Positions 63,920 through 64,000 of a stretch of 64,000 nt of DNA are shown piece by piece. The translations under genes and the position numbers were made by a program. The stretch comes from Pedobacter planticolens (GTDB lineage: Bacteria > Bacteroidota > Bacteroidia > Sphingobacteriales > Sphingobacteriaceae). The notes beneath the pieces were generated by a model, which saw nothing but the letters and a program-made list of their open reading frames with translations, was not told the origin of the DNA and ran no database searches. Numbering within the stretch: the stretch's first letter is position 1; each line of letters starts with the position of its first letter. The stretch lies in assembly GCF_014172375.1 (NCBI RefSeq), contig NZ_WNXD01000001.1:248001-312000 (forward strand). The letters are read 5' to 3'.

Positions 63920-64000
63920 GAAATACTTTGTAAAGTGCAAAAGCTGAGGACCAATGCAGGTTATTGTTGTTAAAAGAAGTGATTAACTTTTTAGCTTTTT

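Overview
The window looks like a chromosomal segment from a member of the Bacteroidota, most likely Sphingobacteriaceae (Pedobacter-like). The DNA is visibly AT-rich and ribosome binding sites are mostly weak or absent. Several promoters fit the Bacteroidota form (TTG, about 20 bases, TAnnTTTG). atpD and atpC stand apart from the other ATP synthase genes, and an exosortase lies inside a glycan locus. Genus and species are inference; no rRNA or other taxonomic marker is present.

Bases 1-5768 (+) hold a heme-biosynthesis run: hemL (5' end cut off by the window), a sensor kinase, a response regulator, a small TPR membrane protein, hemE and hemJ, then a probable outer-membrane protein. Bases 6110-8288 (+) hold an ECF sigma factor, a membrane protein that is probably its anti-sigma factor, and an outer-membrane beta-barrel protein. 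An orphan ABC ATPase (+) and a small lipoprotein (-) follow.

Bases 9955-26446 (-) are one long branched-chain amino acid operon. In transcription order it reads promoter, a 41-residue leader peptide rich in Ile/Leu/Val codons, an attenuator terminator, ilvE, ilvD, ilvB, ilvN, a glyoxalase-fold gene, ilvC, leuC, a monooxygenase-fold gene, a methyltransferase, leuD, a double-ABC ATPase, leuB, leuA, ilvA and an HPP membrane protein. The leader is too short for ordinary gene calling and is the best-supported new element here. Several gaps in the operon carry palindromic or repeat-like sequence.

Bases 26982-32735 hold atpD-atpC (-), an RmlD-like reductase, a Bcp-type peroxiredoxin, tRNA-Arg(ACG), adk and obgE (all +).

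Bases 32736-63919 (-) are a continuous surface-polysaccharide locus of 33 tightly packed genes. The upstream part has a Wzm/Wzt ABC exporter, FdtA/FdtB-type amino-sugar enzymes, a GT11 fucosyltransferase-like enzyme and methyltransferases. The middle is mostly glycosyltransferases and two acyltransferases. The downstream end has a Wzy-like polymerase, an exosortase and a WcaF-like acetyltransferase. About seventeen glycosyltransferases and six methyltransferases are present. No Wzx flippase, Wza/Wzc export proteins or exosortase substrate protein was recognised inside the window.
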